From Isoperla grammatica (Eukaryota; Arthropoda; Insecta; Plecoptera; Perlodidae): DNA of 64,000 nucleotides. The position numbers and the translations under genes are program-made. Shown in pieces: positions 27,501 to 40,299 of the stretch. The notes below the pieces were generated by a model, which did not search any database, was not told where the DNA came from, and saw only the letters and a list, made by a program, of their open reading frames with translations. Position 1 is the stretch's first letter, and the number at the start of each line of letters is the position of its first letter. The DNA is taken from NCBI GenBank assembly GCA_945910005.1, contig OX246746.1, forward strand, positions 29,887,798-29,951,797, written 5' to 3'.

Positions 27501-30500
27501 GTTATATTCAGTTCAAAAACCTCTTTCAACGTAGGCTACCAGGCATTGGTTATTTTGAACATGGATATTTGAGAAAAACAACTAATTTCTAAAAGTTTAT
27601 TTAACGGCTACTATACATAATAGAAACACTTGTAACCATAAATAAATACCTTGATGTGACCAAACATGCACACAGTATATTTCAAGTTGAATCAAATGAA
27701 GGAAACAAAAACATGTTTACGTATTGTAAAAGTCATTTTTTGAACTTGTTTTGGAAAAAAATTCTGCATTTACGATTACATATTTGCGCCAAACTGTGCA
27801 CGGAAAAAATTGCGCAAGAGTAACGTAAGATTTATTAGTTTCTCTGTAAGCAATGTTGATAGTGACGCCGTGCAAATACCCACCACTCGCTATATTGCAT
27901 CATTACATCATTAATTATCAACAATGAACCACTTTTGAATGTACTCCCGTAAGTCAACCGAGCATAGAGTAAATTTAAGTTTTATTACCGTATCATAAGG
28001 GGTTTACCATCGTCGTAGAGTAAAAGTTAATTGCTAAGAAACTAAATGAGATAACCAGTATGTATAGAATCAGGTTTATATTGTTCCCTCTACACTCTTT
28101 CAACCAGTGTTAAATTATTAATTAGCGGCGGAACATGTATAGCAGTAGTCTTTCATGTTACTTTTTTCAGCATAGTCACTCAGCAATGGCCAATGGTCAC
28201 GTAAAATTAAATAATTACCATGGTTCTTGAATTAGTCGCTAAAGAATATTTCACTAATAGCTAATTACGATTTAATATGGCAACTTGAGATCAAATCTTG
28301 TACACAAATCATCTCCTGGGGCTTTATATTGTTCGGTCTTACTTCCTGGGCGAATCCTCATAGAGCCATATGGATGCTACACAGCCCAATCCTCGAGCGC
28401 CCCGCCACCCCCCGCCGCCACCCTCTTACACTGATTTCCACCTCATCATACCATCAAATTATTTAGAGCCTGATCTAATTACCTAAATTGAAATTCTCTT
28501 AGGCTATGTTGAAATGTTTGGCAAAGTGAGCGCAAGGATCGATCAGCTAAAAACGAGAATTTCATCAAGCAAATATTTTGGTGCCCGTATAATAATAGTT
28601 CACATTCCCGACCGCAGTCAAGCTGATCGAATCCACTTCTGTGGAAACGATCACCTGAACTCGAATAGTTTGTATGTAATTCTTGTAATGAGCATTAGTT
28701 CTCAACTTTTCTACCTGTATGAACTGCGTTTCAATCGCACACATGATATTCTCAACGTGGTGTGCAGATTAATATAACTATTACCGATAATAAACTTATG
28801 GTCAAACTTAGTTCTTGAAAAATATTGAAGCTGAGAAGAAGAACCCGTTTTTAAATACAAATATGAAGCGATTGTACATCTTTATTTGTTACTCATTGTA
28901 AATCAAGGTAAAACTATATTTTACCGTAAAATATAGTACGTGGACAATATTATAATATCAATGGAGAGTGAACGTTGATCACTTGTTGATTTCTGATTTG
29001 CTTTTGGTTCTAGTTACAGTTGTCATGATTGTGTCATGATTCTTATATACATATTTGTTCTTATCTGACAACGTTATTTCATTGCGGGTACCCACATTAG
29101 TAACAACTTAATACATGACCGATTTTGTGATTTTTTTTATCCCGCCTATTGGCATAAAATGCTGTACAGTGTCGATTTCCTAAGTAAATAAATAAGACTG
29201 GGTATGTCTAGTTCTCTTTTGCAGACTCGACTCCAATAATTACAGAAACCCTGTAAAACTCGTTCAATCCAAGAGTAATCTCTGTTGGGACTTAGGATGG
29301 CCAACTCTTTACAAGGTCTGACCTATTCGGATTACATACAGGATCAATAATCGATACTTCCAGGGCTTCATTCAGTACTAATTGAATTCCATTTATAAAG
29401 CAACAAGTAATACATAAATATACCAACTATGTAATTATATATAATCTGTAAAGAGTGTTATACACGCAAAATTATCCGATAGTTAGGATTCATTTATTAT
29501 TGAGACTATCTATGAAAGAGATGCGCCTCTCTGGACTGCCAGATATTGATATTGGACAGTGAGTCTTCCAGCACTGCTATCATGTAACTTTGGTCGCTAA
29601 CGTTGAAATCGTTATTGTGTAGCCAATGAGAGTCCGAGAACTCGAAGAAGTTACAGGAACTAGTCAAATCCAGCAAGCTGTGAGCAACATTGGTTGTCTT
29701 TGTTTTTATGGAAAGCCTGTCAAAATGTATAAAAATGTACATTTTACTGAGTAAATCCTTAGCGTATAACTACTCACAGCACGTATTTATTAGAATATTC
29801 CACTGTGTTTTAGAGGTAGGTCTAAACTCTAAAGGTATAGTCCGTCCTACTTTAGTTTTGTGAAATCCTCCATCCCGTGATCGAGAAACGCGCACGTTTT
29901 CGTGATGATGATAATAATGACATGAGGGGTTTACCTCGCATATTTTGCAACTATGGCTAGTTGTCACCCCAGGGATGAGTGTTCAACGTTTAATAGCGTT
30001 ACCGCGCTGTACATAATTGCATTTAAATCGTTCAAACGAATACAATTTTCAACGACATCAAAAGTTATCTACCAAAGTTACATGATCGCAGTGCAGATCA
30101 CAAAATCTTTGTATTTAAATTCGGTGACAATCTTGCAACCGATTTATCACCTCGATGCGTCGCCCTCTAATACCCCTCCCCCTCACTGCCCCTACCCCAA
30201 CCCCCCCACCCGCACCCTCAGTAAAACATGCCTCATCTACTCTTTTCATCAGCCCTTACCCCAAAAACCTCGATGATTATTTTTCTTCCATCATCACTTA
30301 CAAGGGCAGGATGAATAAAAAAACGGAAGGGAAAATAAGGAGTGAAAAGTGTCCTTCCTCTTGAAATAACAACAGAAACCAATGTTGATTTCGTTCTTTC
30401 GGTGTTCATTCACCGAGCAGTAGCGATCATTTCCCACATCACACATTGTGCTCCTGTGTTCCCTAGATCAAAGGAGCTTTGTGCTTTGTGCTTTGTGCTT

Positions 30501-31409
30501 TGGACACGAACCAGATATCATTTTAGCACAAGGAATTGATTGACGCATATACGAGCCGGGTTTACACTGTCAGTATAGACGGAGCAATTGAGTAATTACC
30601 TTGTATGTGTATGTACACAAGCCTACTTGACTTGTGCAATGTTGCCATTCTCTAGGAACAAATCCATGTTGTATGTTGTGTATCATTTCATTTTTATATA
30701 TTTCAGCACAGACAGCTTTAATATTATGAGAATTTATCGTTTCTTTTCGTAACTTAAAAATGTAATTTAAAGCAGACTTTTTGAGTGTGGTACTGAATTA
30801 TTATTGATAATATATTGCAGTCTACAGACAATCAGAAATAACTATTAGTAAAAAAAACGGGCTCAGATGTTTAGGTCATTTGAAAGTGAGAAAGTGGCCG
30901 GCAAATATTACCTTGAAAATATCCAAAAAGGACGTAGAAACCCCTATAAAGAGGACCTATCGAATTTCTATTCGAATTCCAATTCTATATTGCGTTTTCG
31001 TGATTTTATATAAAATATTTTCTTGGGGGATGGGGGATAATATTTTCGGCGATAAATCAAACACAAGATTTAAACGTTAACACATATAATTTTAATAATA
31101 TAATTTTACATAAGCAAAATGTATTAAAAATCGTATTGTGTTGTTTTTTAGATGCTCGACATGCATTCACGTACACTCGAGCTTCTGCATCCGTTTTATC
31201 AAATTATATAAAAAAAAAGTACAATAGTAATTTAAAAATCCCCAAAAAGGACCTTACTAACAAATTATGAAAATGGGCATGTTTAGGCTAACGCGCAAGT
31301 TAACGCGACGAGACTTAGAAATAGGTTAAACGCGCGGTATATTTCTCTGAAACTCAGGTTACCGCAATAGCTATAGCTGTCTGTTGAATAAAACGTTGAA
31401 TCAAACGTA
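27501..31409. other. non-coding stretch
   Basis: No gene is recognised. A near-perfect palindrome (ACTATATTTTAC, one base, GTAAAATATAGT) lies at 28913-28937. Short C-rich DNA lies at 28390-28425 and 30165-30225. A GTGCTTT unit is repeated four times near 30475-30503. Confidence 0.4.
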
Positions 31410-32265
31410 TAACGCATGCGTTTATCACCACTCATCCTCCCCAATCTTAACTGCACCATTTTGTTTTATAAACTGCAGTCCGGGTTCCGTCCAGGGCATT
31501 CGTGTGAAACATCTCTTCAATTGTTACGTAACAACTGGAAATATGACTTAGATGAAGGTCAATGTGTTGCGGCTGTTTTTATTGATATAAAAAGGGCATT
31601 CGAAACTATTGATCGTCAGTTGTTATAAAAAAACTGAAAACTTGTGGCCTGGGTGGGAACGTATATAAATGGTTCAGGAGTCGTACGACTTTTGTATGTA
31701 TTATATCGTACGACTTTTGTAGTCGTAAACAATTTACTAGTTTTAATAATGAAAAATCTACTGAATGTGTTAATGACTAGGGTGTTCCGCAAGGGTCACT
31801 GTTAGGACCTTTGCTGTTTTTAATTTTTATCAATCATGCTCATGTAAATATAAATGTTAATGGTGAAGTGCTGAATCTCTTTGCTGATGACAGTATGATC
31901 TCTGTTAGTGGGTACAGCATTAAGGAAGTTTGTGAGAATTAAGGAAGAAGACAAAAATATCCTTCAAAGGTTTTAAAAATGGTAAACAATATTTTGAATG
32001 AAATTGGTCCACCATATTTAAAGGAATTGTTAAAGTTAAATACAGAAACTCATTTTCATGACCCCCGTTTTTCCAAAAATATTAATGTTAAAAAGGTTTG
32101 TAAAACTTCTACGCAAAGAACGTTGACTTCTAATGGTTTTAAGCTCTAGGCTATATTGAATCATCAAGCAAGTGTAAAGAATATGACTGAATTTGTTAAA
32201 AACAAATTTACTATATGAGTTTTATATGTACATTATGTATTACATTAGTGTATGGCTAAATAAAG
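31410..32265 (+). pseudogene. CR1/Jockey-like LINE reverse transcriptase remnant
   Basis: Plus-strand pieces of a non-LTR reverse transcriptase in correct order. Around 31470-31510 is QSGFRPGHSCETSLQLL; near 31580-31615 is AVFIDIKRAF (first catalytic Asp motif). After a frameshift, at 31781, comes GVPQGSLLGPLLFLIFIN, then LNLFADDSMISVSG (the F-A-D-D catalytic motif). The C-terminal part is mostly missing; near 31990-32150 a short tail segment (IGPPYLKELLKLNTETHF) remains. The copy is broken by a TAG just before GVPQG, at least one frameshift, a small internal duplication of TCGTACGACTTTTGTA, and a deletion after FADD. It ends in AAATAAAG and a TTA tail, the natural 3' end. It is inactive. The clade is inferred from motif wording. 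Confidence 0.88.
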
Positions 32266-32284
32266 AATTATTATTATTATTGTT

Positions 32285-32315
<31 letters not shown>

Positions 32316-32319
32316 TTAA

Positions 32320-32404
<85 letters not shown>

Positions 32405-32487
32405 ATTATTACTATCATTATCATTATTATTACTATCATTATTATTATTATTATTATTATTATTGTTATTATTATTATTATTATTAC

Positions 32488-32544
<57 letters not shown>

Positions 32545-32575
32545 TGTTATTATTATTATTATTATTGTTATTATT
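32266..32575 (+). repeat. (TTA)n microsatellite shared by two convergent LINE tails
   Basis: About 310 bp of TTA units with scattered GTT, CTA and TCA variants. On the left it continues the 3' tail of the plus-strand LINE. On the right it abuts the 3' end of the minus-strand LINE, whose last bases read CAACAATAAAATAATAAC. Poly-Leu, poly-Ile and similar open frames here are repeat artefacts. Confidence 0.92.
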
Positions 32576-34505
32576 TTATTGTTGCAATACATACAAACTC
32601 GGTCAAAACCGGCATAAACATGTTGTACGGACACAAATGTCAAGTATTTCCATGTGTTTACCTTATTAAAATCTACTTAGAACTACTTAATATATCATTG
32701 TCCACATTATTTTTTCCAAACCGAACTGTGTATGCCATGTACGGTCGTGGCCGATTTGTACTCATCCCAGCATTCGCTCTTTGTACGGTGGAAACCACGA
32801 AAACCACCATCAGGATGGAGAACTTCTTGATGTCTTCATTCTTCTTAGTTCAAAAATTTTCGCACTATCCTACACGTGCTCAAAATTATTGCTTTTTGCA
32901 TCTCGATGTATATGTTCGGTTGGAGACAAATTAGTTTAATACTGTCAAGGAGTTTACGTGGAACAATACCATTTGCTGATATAACTAACGGTACAATAGT
33001 TACATTATTCTGCTTCCACAACCTTTTTATTTCAATGGATAACTCCTTATATCGGTTTATCTTTTCCCACCAAGTGGTCTCTACATTGTGGCATAAAGGG
33101 ACAGCAACATCAATTAAAATCGTTTCTTGTTTCTTCTTGTCAATAAATATAATATCCGGTCTATTGTGATGTATGGTTTGGTCCGTTATAACTGCCCGGT
33201 CGTAATATAAATTGTAGTCTTTACTATCTAATACCTTTTCAGGCTTGTATTTGTAATACGCAGTGGTTGTGTTTATAAGTTTATACTTTATGGCTAATAT
33301 TTTATGTATAATGTTTGCAAGTTAGTTATGCCTATGAAGATAATCTGTTTGACAAAGCATTTTGCACCCAGATACGATAATATGTTCAATTGTTTCGCCG
33401 TTCATATTACATTTTCTACATTTATCATCCACTGTGACGCCTTTCATTATGTATTTTTTGTAATTGTTAGTCTTGATTACTTTATCTTGAATAGCGATCA
33501 TAAATCCTTCTGTTTCGCTGAAATTGTCCCCGGACGTCAACCATTTGTTCAATGCGACCCTATTGACGTTATCCTTAAGAATTTCTTTATAAGGTCTGCT
33601 ATGTAACGTCTTTTCTGATATCCTGACCTCCTTTGCTGTGTCAGACAGAATATAGTTTTTGAAGCAAGTTTAAATTTCCGTCATTTAAATTGAGGGGAGA
33701 AAGCGACTTGTCTGCCGACACTATAGCTCTATGAAGTTGTGAATGTGGGCATTTTGTTTAAAAGTACTTTCTTAGAATTTCAATTTGTTCATAAGATATA
33801 AATTGTTTAAATCAATCAAGCATCTTCCTTCTTTTTCTCTCGGTAAAGTCACCCTTTCTATTGATGACTTAGGGTGATGACTTCTGTATTTGGTGAATGT
33901 TGTGCGGGTGAGAATTTGTAGGGCGTGAATTTCTGTCTGTGTCCAGTTAATAATTCCAAATGAATATGTAAGTACCGGTATAGCATAAGTGTTTATTGCT
34001 TTGATCTTGTTTTTACCATTCAGTTGTGTTTTTAAAATTGATCCTATTCGTATCTTGTATGCAGAAATTAATTTACTTTTCATCATTTTATGATCAAATT
34101 CGTTTAGCCTGCGCAAATCCTAGATATTTGTATGTATATGTCTTCTTCGTCCATTACTCTAATTCGGCTATCTTCGTCGATTTCAAACTCTTCTTATTTC
34201 GTAATCTTTCCTTTGATGACATGCAGTGACTTATATTTATCAATTCAAAAATCCATACATATATCTCTACTGAATTCTAACGTTGAGTTTAGAAAATTCG
34301 TAATGTGTGTTGCATTTAGAGCATATAGCTTGAGATCGTCCATGTAGAATAGATGAGAAAGTGTGTGGCAAACCGTATAACCGTCCTTTATCTTGAAACC
34401 ATGTGTAGATTTGTTAAGTATGTGCGATAATGGATTTAATGAAAGACAATACCAAAACGCACTAAACGAGTCACCTTGATAAATACCTCGTCGGATGTTA
34501 ACTGG

Positions 34506-34506
<1 letters not shown>
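32576..34506 (-). pseudogene. RLE-type (R2-like) LINE, 5'-truncated remnant
   Basis: Minus-strand remnant of a non-LTR retrotransposon with a restriction-like endonuclease. In order: RGIYQGDSFSAFWYC, then the Y-M-D-D catalytic motif (34335-34346), and a thumb region with AINTYAIPVLTYSFGIINW (near 33980). A zinc-knuckle-like CRKC follows, with EHIIVSGC downstream (C pair at 33409-33420). The endonuclease segment is RPDIIFID (Pro-Asp at 33154-33159) followed by ETILIDVAVP (second Asp at about 33109-33114). The frame runs cleanly to a stop at 32845-32847 and is followed by about 270 bp of 3' UTR ending in AATAAA. The N-terminal half including early RT motifs is missing. Stops and frameshifts near 34100-34250 and 33650-33760 break the rest. 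PD-(D/E)XK endonuclease at the C-terminus and the zinc knuckle are hallmarks of the R2-like group. Confidence 0.9.
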
Positions 34507-34743
<237 letters not shown>

Positions 34744-35137
34744 GGAACATACAAAAATCACAACAACATAAAAAAGTAAGTTAAACAACAACTACGGTGT
34801 ATTACAGAGTGAGCTAGGTATCAAAATGCGTGAAGAGTAGGTGCTCCAAATAGAATTGTAGAAGCACCGCTGTTATGCTTGGCTGCGCATATTACCCGTG
34901 TACATGCCGCGTCTAACGTTCGGCCAAAATAAACATTTTCAAATTGTTTTCGTTAAGGTAATTATCTCTCTCAAGAAAGAAAATCCCCGTAAAGAAATGT
35001 ATCATTTGTTTTCCTATTGTTATACGTAGCGACAGATGTCTTCTAGCGCATATAACTTTCTCACCACTGACAATCTTAGCTGAAAAATTTTGAAACGTTG
35101 AAATAAATAAATGCGTCCTTAATGTCTCCCCGCGAAG
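34744..35137. other. non-coding spacer
   Basis: Nothing recognised between the TTA array and the 54-bp tandem repeat. Confidence 0.4.
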
Positions 35138-35494
35138 TTAACTATTAAATTGTTAGGTGTTAGGCGCGTCGACATCTTGGTTATTAGCGCATTACCTATT
35201 AGATTGTTAGGTGTTGGGCGCGTCGACATCTTGGTTATTAGCGCATTAACAATTAGATTGTAAGGTGTTGGGCGCGTCGACATCTTGGTTATTAGCGCAT
35301 TAACTATTAGATTGTTAGGTGTTGGGCGCGTTGACATCTCGGTTATTAGCGCATTAACTATTAGATTGTTAGGTGTTGGGCGCGTCGACATCTTGGTTAT
35401 TAGTGCATTAACTATTAGATTGTTAGGTGTTGGGCGCGTCGACATTTGGGTTATTAGCGCATTAACTATTAGATTGTTAGGTGTTGGGCGCGTC
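35138..35494. repeat. 54-bp tandem repeat, about 6.6 copies
   Basis: Units of 54 bp with starts at 35138, 35192, 35246 and onward, containing GTTAGGTGTTGGGCGCGTCG and TTGGTTATTAGCGCATTA, with few differences between copies. Because 54 is a multiple of three, a minus-strand frame stays open (35119-35679, 186 codons), with an 18-residue repeat MSTRPTPNNLIVNALITK. The non-repeat part of that frame (35495-35679) is also open. No family is recognised and no start or splice context decides whether it is coding. Confidence 0.9.
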
Positions 35495-36384
35495 AAAATG
35501 CTAATAAAATTGTATTTTTCATTCAAACTTAAAACATTTTGGTAGCCTTTTTTAACACGGTCTGTAGATGCGATATCTTTAGCTCCGACCACCCGCATTA
35601 GTTCTAAATTTTGGGTTTCAATGGCGTTGTAAATCACCAAACACCATAAATTCTCATAATGACCATCAGTAATGTACACTTAATATATCTATTCAAATCC
35701 AATAGAACTAGTTTCCATGATAATATAATACAATACTAACTACCACCATGAGGTTTCCCTACTTAACACATTCACCGTTCAACCTCCTCGCCCCCGGTGC
35801 TAACTTGTTTTCTCTGTGGAAACCACGTTTCTGATAATAACAAATATAATGATAATTATCATAAATAAAACAATAATGAATTTTGATATTATATTATGTA
35901 TGTTGCATTCATAGGTAGTAGAACCAAAGATTACAAACAAGGGTTTGCAATCTTTGGTAGAACCTTTAATAACAATATCGATCTCTGCAGCCAAAGCTAT
36001 TGCCAATAGACCTACAACAATAATAAAAAATATTTAAAAACGAAAACTGAAACTAATAATACAAGTGTTGCCTAAAAATAGAAATAGACCGACGTAAAAT
36101 GCATATAACAATATCTTTTGTTAGACTCCGGCCATATCACTTATCTGTAGTTATATTGTTAATTAAGAATTGCTTATTTATTGTTATATGAGTTCTGATT
36201 ATGTTGTAAACGAAAAAAGAAAAATGTAAAAAGAAAAAAGAAAAAATAGGTAAGGAGCAAAACAACGCGAAAATACAATAGTATCCGCCCTCAACTGACA
36301 GCCAACAAACATTGTACGAATCTAAACGCAACATCTCTTATAAAACCCGGCGAAAGAACTGAAATCCCTTCAATATCCACTCGC
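35495..36384. other. spacer between two minisatellites
   Basis: No gene is recognised. An A-rich, G-containing stretch of AGAAAAAAG type lies near 36208-36250. Confidence 0.4.
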
Positions 36385-39300
36385 CAACATTGCTCCTCGA
36401 TGCGTGCACGTCAACATTGCTCCTCGATGCGTGCACGTCAACATTGCTCCTTGATGCGTGCACGTCAACATTGCTCCTCCATGCGTGCACGTCAACATTG
36501 CTCCTCGATGCGTGCACGTCAACATTGCTCCTCGATGCGTGCACGTCAACATTGCTCCTTGATGCGTGCACGTCAACATTGCTCCTCCATGCGTGCACGT
36601 CAACATTGCTCCTCCATGCGTGCACGTCAACATTGCTCCTCGATGCGTGCACGTCAACATTGCTCCTCGATGCGTGCACGTCAACATTGCTCCTCGATGC
36701 GTGCACGTCAACATTGCTCCTCCATGCGTGCACGTCAACATTGCTCCTCGATGCGTGCACGTCAACATTGCTCCTTGATGCGTGCACGTCAACATTGCTC
36801 CTCCATGCGTGCACGTCAATATTGCTCCTCGATGCGTGCACGTCAACATTGCTCCTCGATGCGTGCACGTCAACATTGCTCCTTGATGCGTGCACGTCAA
36901 CATTGCTCCTCCATGCGTGCACGTCAACATTGCTCCTCGATGCGTGCACGTCAACATTGCTCCTCGATGCGTGCACGTCAACATTGCTCCTCGATGCGTG
37001 CACGTCAACATTGCTCCTTGATGCGTGCACGTCAACATTGCTCCTCCATGCGTGCACGTCAACATTGCTCCTTGATGCGTGCACGTCAACATTGCTCCTC
37101 CATGCGTGCACGTCAACATTGCTCCTCGATGCGTGCACGTCAACATTGCTCCTCCATGCGTGCACGTCAACATTGCTCCTCGATGCGTGCACGTCAACAT
37201 TGCTCCTCGATGCGTGCGCGTCAACATTGCTCCTCGATGCGTGCACGTCAACATTGCTCCTCGATGCGTGCACGTCAACATTGCTCCTCGATGCGTGCAC
37301 GTCAACATTGCTCCTCGATGCGTGCACGTCAACATTGCTCCTCCATGCGTGCACGTCAACATTGCTCCTCGATGCGTGCACGTCAACATTGCTCCTCGAT
37401 GCGTGCACGTCAACATTGCTCCTCCATGCGTGCACGTCAACATTGCTCCTCCATGCGTGCACGTCAACATTGCTCCTCGATGCGTGCACGTCAACATTGC
37501 TCCTCGATGCGTGCACGTCAACATTGCTCCTCTATGCGTGCACGTCAACATTGCTCCTCCATGCGTGCACGTCAACATTGCTCCTCGATGCGTGCACGTC
37601 AACATTGCTCCTCGATACGTGCACGTCAACATTGCTCCTCCATGCGTGCACGTCAACATTGCTCCTCGATGCGTGCACGTCAACATTGCTCCTCCATGCG
37701 TGCACGTCAACATTGCTCCTCAATGCATGCACGTCAACATTGCTCCTCGATGCGTGCACGTCAACATTGCTCCTCCATGCGTGCACGTCAACATTGCTCC
37801 TCAATGCGTGCACGTCAACATTGCTCCTCAATGCATGCACGTCAACATTGCTCCTCGATGCGTGCACGTCAACATTGCTCCTCGATGTGTGCACGTCAAC
37901 ATTGCTCCTCGATGCGTGCACGTCAACATTGCTCCTCGATGCGTGCACGTCAACATTGCTCCTCGATGCGTGCACGTCAACATTGCTCCTAGATGCGTGC
38001 ACGTCAACATTGCTCCTCGATGCGTGCACGTCAACATGGGTCCTCGATGTGTGCACGTCAACATTGCTCCTCGATGTGTGCACGTCAACATTGCTCCTCG
38101 ATGCGTGCACGTCAACATTGCTCCTCGATGCGTGCACGTCAACATTGCTCGTCCATGCGTGCACGTCAACATTGCTCCTAGATGCGTGCACGTCAACATT
38201 GCTCCTCCATGCGTGCACGTCAACACTGCTCCTCCATGCGTGCACGTCAACATTGCTCCTCGATGCGTGCACATCAACACTGCTCCTCGATGCGTGCACG
38301 TCAACATTGCTCCTCCATGCGTGCACGTCAACATTGCTCCTCAATGCGTGCACGTCAATATCGCTCCTCCATGCGTGCACGTCAACATTGCTCCTCGATG
38401 CGTGCACGTCAACATTGCTCCTCGATGCGTGCACGTCAACATTGCTCCTCGATGCGTGCACGTCAACATTGCTCCTCCATGCGTGCACGTCAACATTGCT
38501 CCTAGATGCGTGCACGTCAACATTGCTCCTCCATGCGTGCACGTCAACATTGCTCCTCCATGCGTGCACGTCAACATTGCTCCTCCATGCGTGCACGTCA
38601 ACATTGCTCCTCGATGCGTACACGTCAACATTGCTCCTCAATGCGTGTACGTCAACATTGCTCCTCCATGCGTGCACGTCAACATTGCTCCTCGATGCGT
38701 GCACGTCAACATTGCTCCTCGATGCGTGCACGTCAACATTGCTCCTCGATGCGTGCACGTCAACATTGCTCCTCGATGCGTGCACGTCAACATTGCTCCT
38801 CGATGCGTGCACGTCAACATTGCTCCTCCATGCATGCACGTCAACATTGCTCCTCGATGCGTGCACGTCAACATTGCTCCTCGATGCGTGCACGTCAACA
38901 TTGCTCCTCCATGCGTGCACGTCAACACTGCTCCTCGATGCGTGCACGTCAACATTGCTCCTCGATGCGTGCACGTCAACATTGCTCCTCCATGCGTGCA
39001 CGTCAACATTGCTCCTCGATGCGTGCACGTCAACATTGCTCCTCGATGCGTGCACGTCAACATTGCTCCTCCATGCGTGCACGTCAACATTGCTCCTCGA
39101 TGCGTGCACGTCAACACTGCTCCTCAATGCGTGCACGTCAATATCGCTCCTCCATGCGTGCACGTCAACATTGCTCCTCGATGCGTGCACGTCAACATTG
39201 CTCCTCGATGCGTGCACGTCAACATTGCTCCTCGATGCGTGCACGTCAACATTGCTCCTCGATGCGTGCACGTCAACACTGCTCCTCAATGCGTGCACGT

Positions 39301-40299
39301 CAATATCGCTCCTCCATGCGTGCACGTCAACATTGCTCCTCCATGCGTGCACGTCAACATTGCTCCTCGATGCGTGCACGTCAACATTGCTCCTCCATGC
39401 GTGCACGTCAACATTGCTCCTCCATGCGTGCACGTCAACATTGCTCCTCCATGCGTGCACGTCAACATTGCTCCTCGATGCGTGCACGTCAACATTGCTC
39501 CTCGATGTGTGCACGTCAACATTGCTCCTCGATGCGTGCACGTCAACATTGCTCCTCCATGCGTGCACGTCAACATTGCTCCTCGATGCGTGCACGTCAA
39601 CATTGCTCCTCGATGCGTGCACGTCAACATTGCTCCTCCATGCGTGCACGTCAACATTGCTCCTCGATGCGTGCACGTCAACATTGCTCCTCGATGCGTG
39701 CACGTCAACATTGCTCCTCGATGCGTGCACGTCAACATTGCTCCTCGATGCGTGCACGTCAACATTGCTCCTCGATGCGTGCACGTCAACATTGCTCCTC
39801 GATGCGTGCACGTCAACATTGCTCCTCGATGCGTGCACGTCAACATTGCTCCTCGATGCGTGCACGTCAACATTGCTCCTCGATGCGTGCACGTCAACAT
39901 TGCTCCTCGATGCGTGCACGTCAACATTGCTCCTCGATGCGTGCACGTCAACATTGCTCCTCGATGCGTGCACGTCAACATTGGTCCTCGATGCGTGCAC
40001 GTCAACATTGGTCCTCGATGCGTGCACGTCAACATTGGTCCTCGATGCGTGCACGTCAACATTGCTCCTCCATGCGTGCACGTCAACATTGCTCCTCGAT
40101 GCGTGCACGTCAACATTGCTCCTCGATGCGTGCACGTCAACATTGCTCCTCAATGCGTGCACGTCAATATCGCTCCTCCATGCGTGCACGTCAACATTGC
40201 TCCTCCATGCGTGCACGTCAACATTGCTCCTCGATGCGTGCACGTCAACATTGCTCCTCGATGCGTGCACGTCAACATTGGTCCTCGATGCGTGCACCT
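36385..40299. repeat. 27-bp minisatellite, 145 units
   Basis: From the first full unit to the last is 3915 bp, exactly 145 x 27, so there is no net insertion or deletion. The unit begins CAACATTGCTCC and continues TCGATGCGTGCACGT. Variation is concentrated at two adjacent places: the base before ATGCG (G or C in most units, sometimes A or T) and the base before that (C, T or A). Rare units read CAATATCGCTCC or CATTGGTCC. Because 27 is a multiple of three and the consensus lacks stops in five of six frames, very long open frames appear. Only the plus frame giving the nonapeptide LLLDACTST is uninterrupted throughout (36390-40316). I treat these as repeat artefacts. The array is GC- and CpG-richer than the AT-rich DNA around it. 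Confidence 0.97.

Noticed and set aside
36385..40299. CRISPR-like array
   Set aside because: Units are contiguous with no unique spacers, no cas genes, and the context is eukaryotic.
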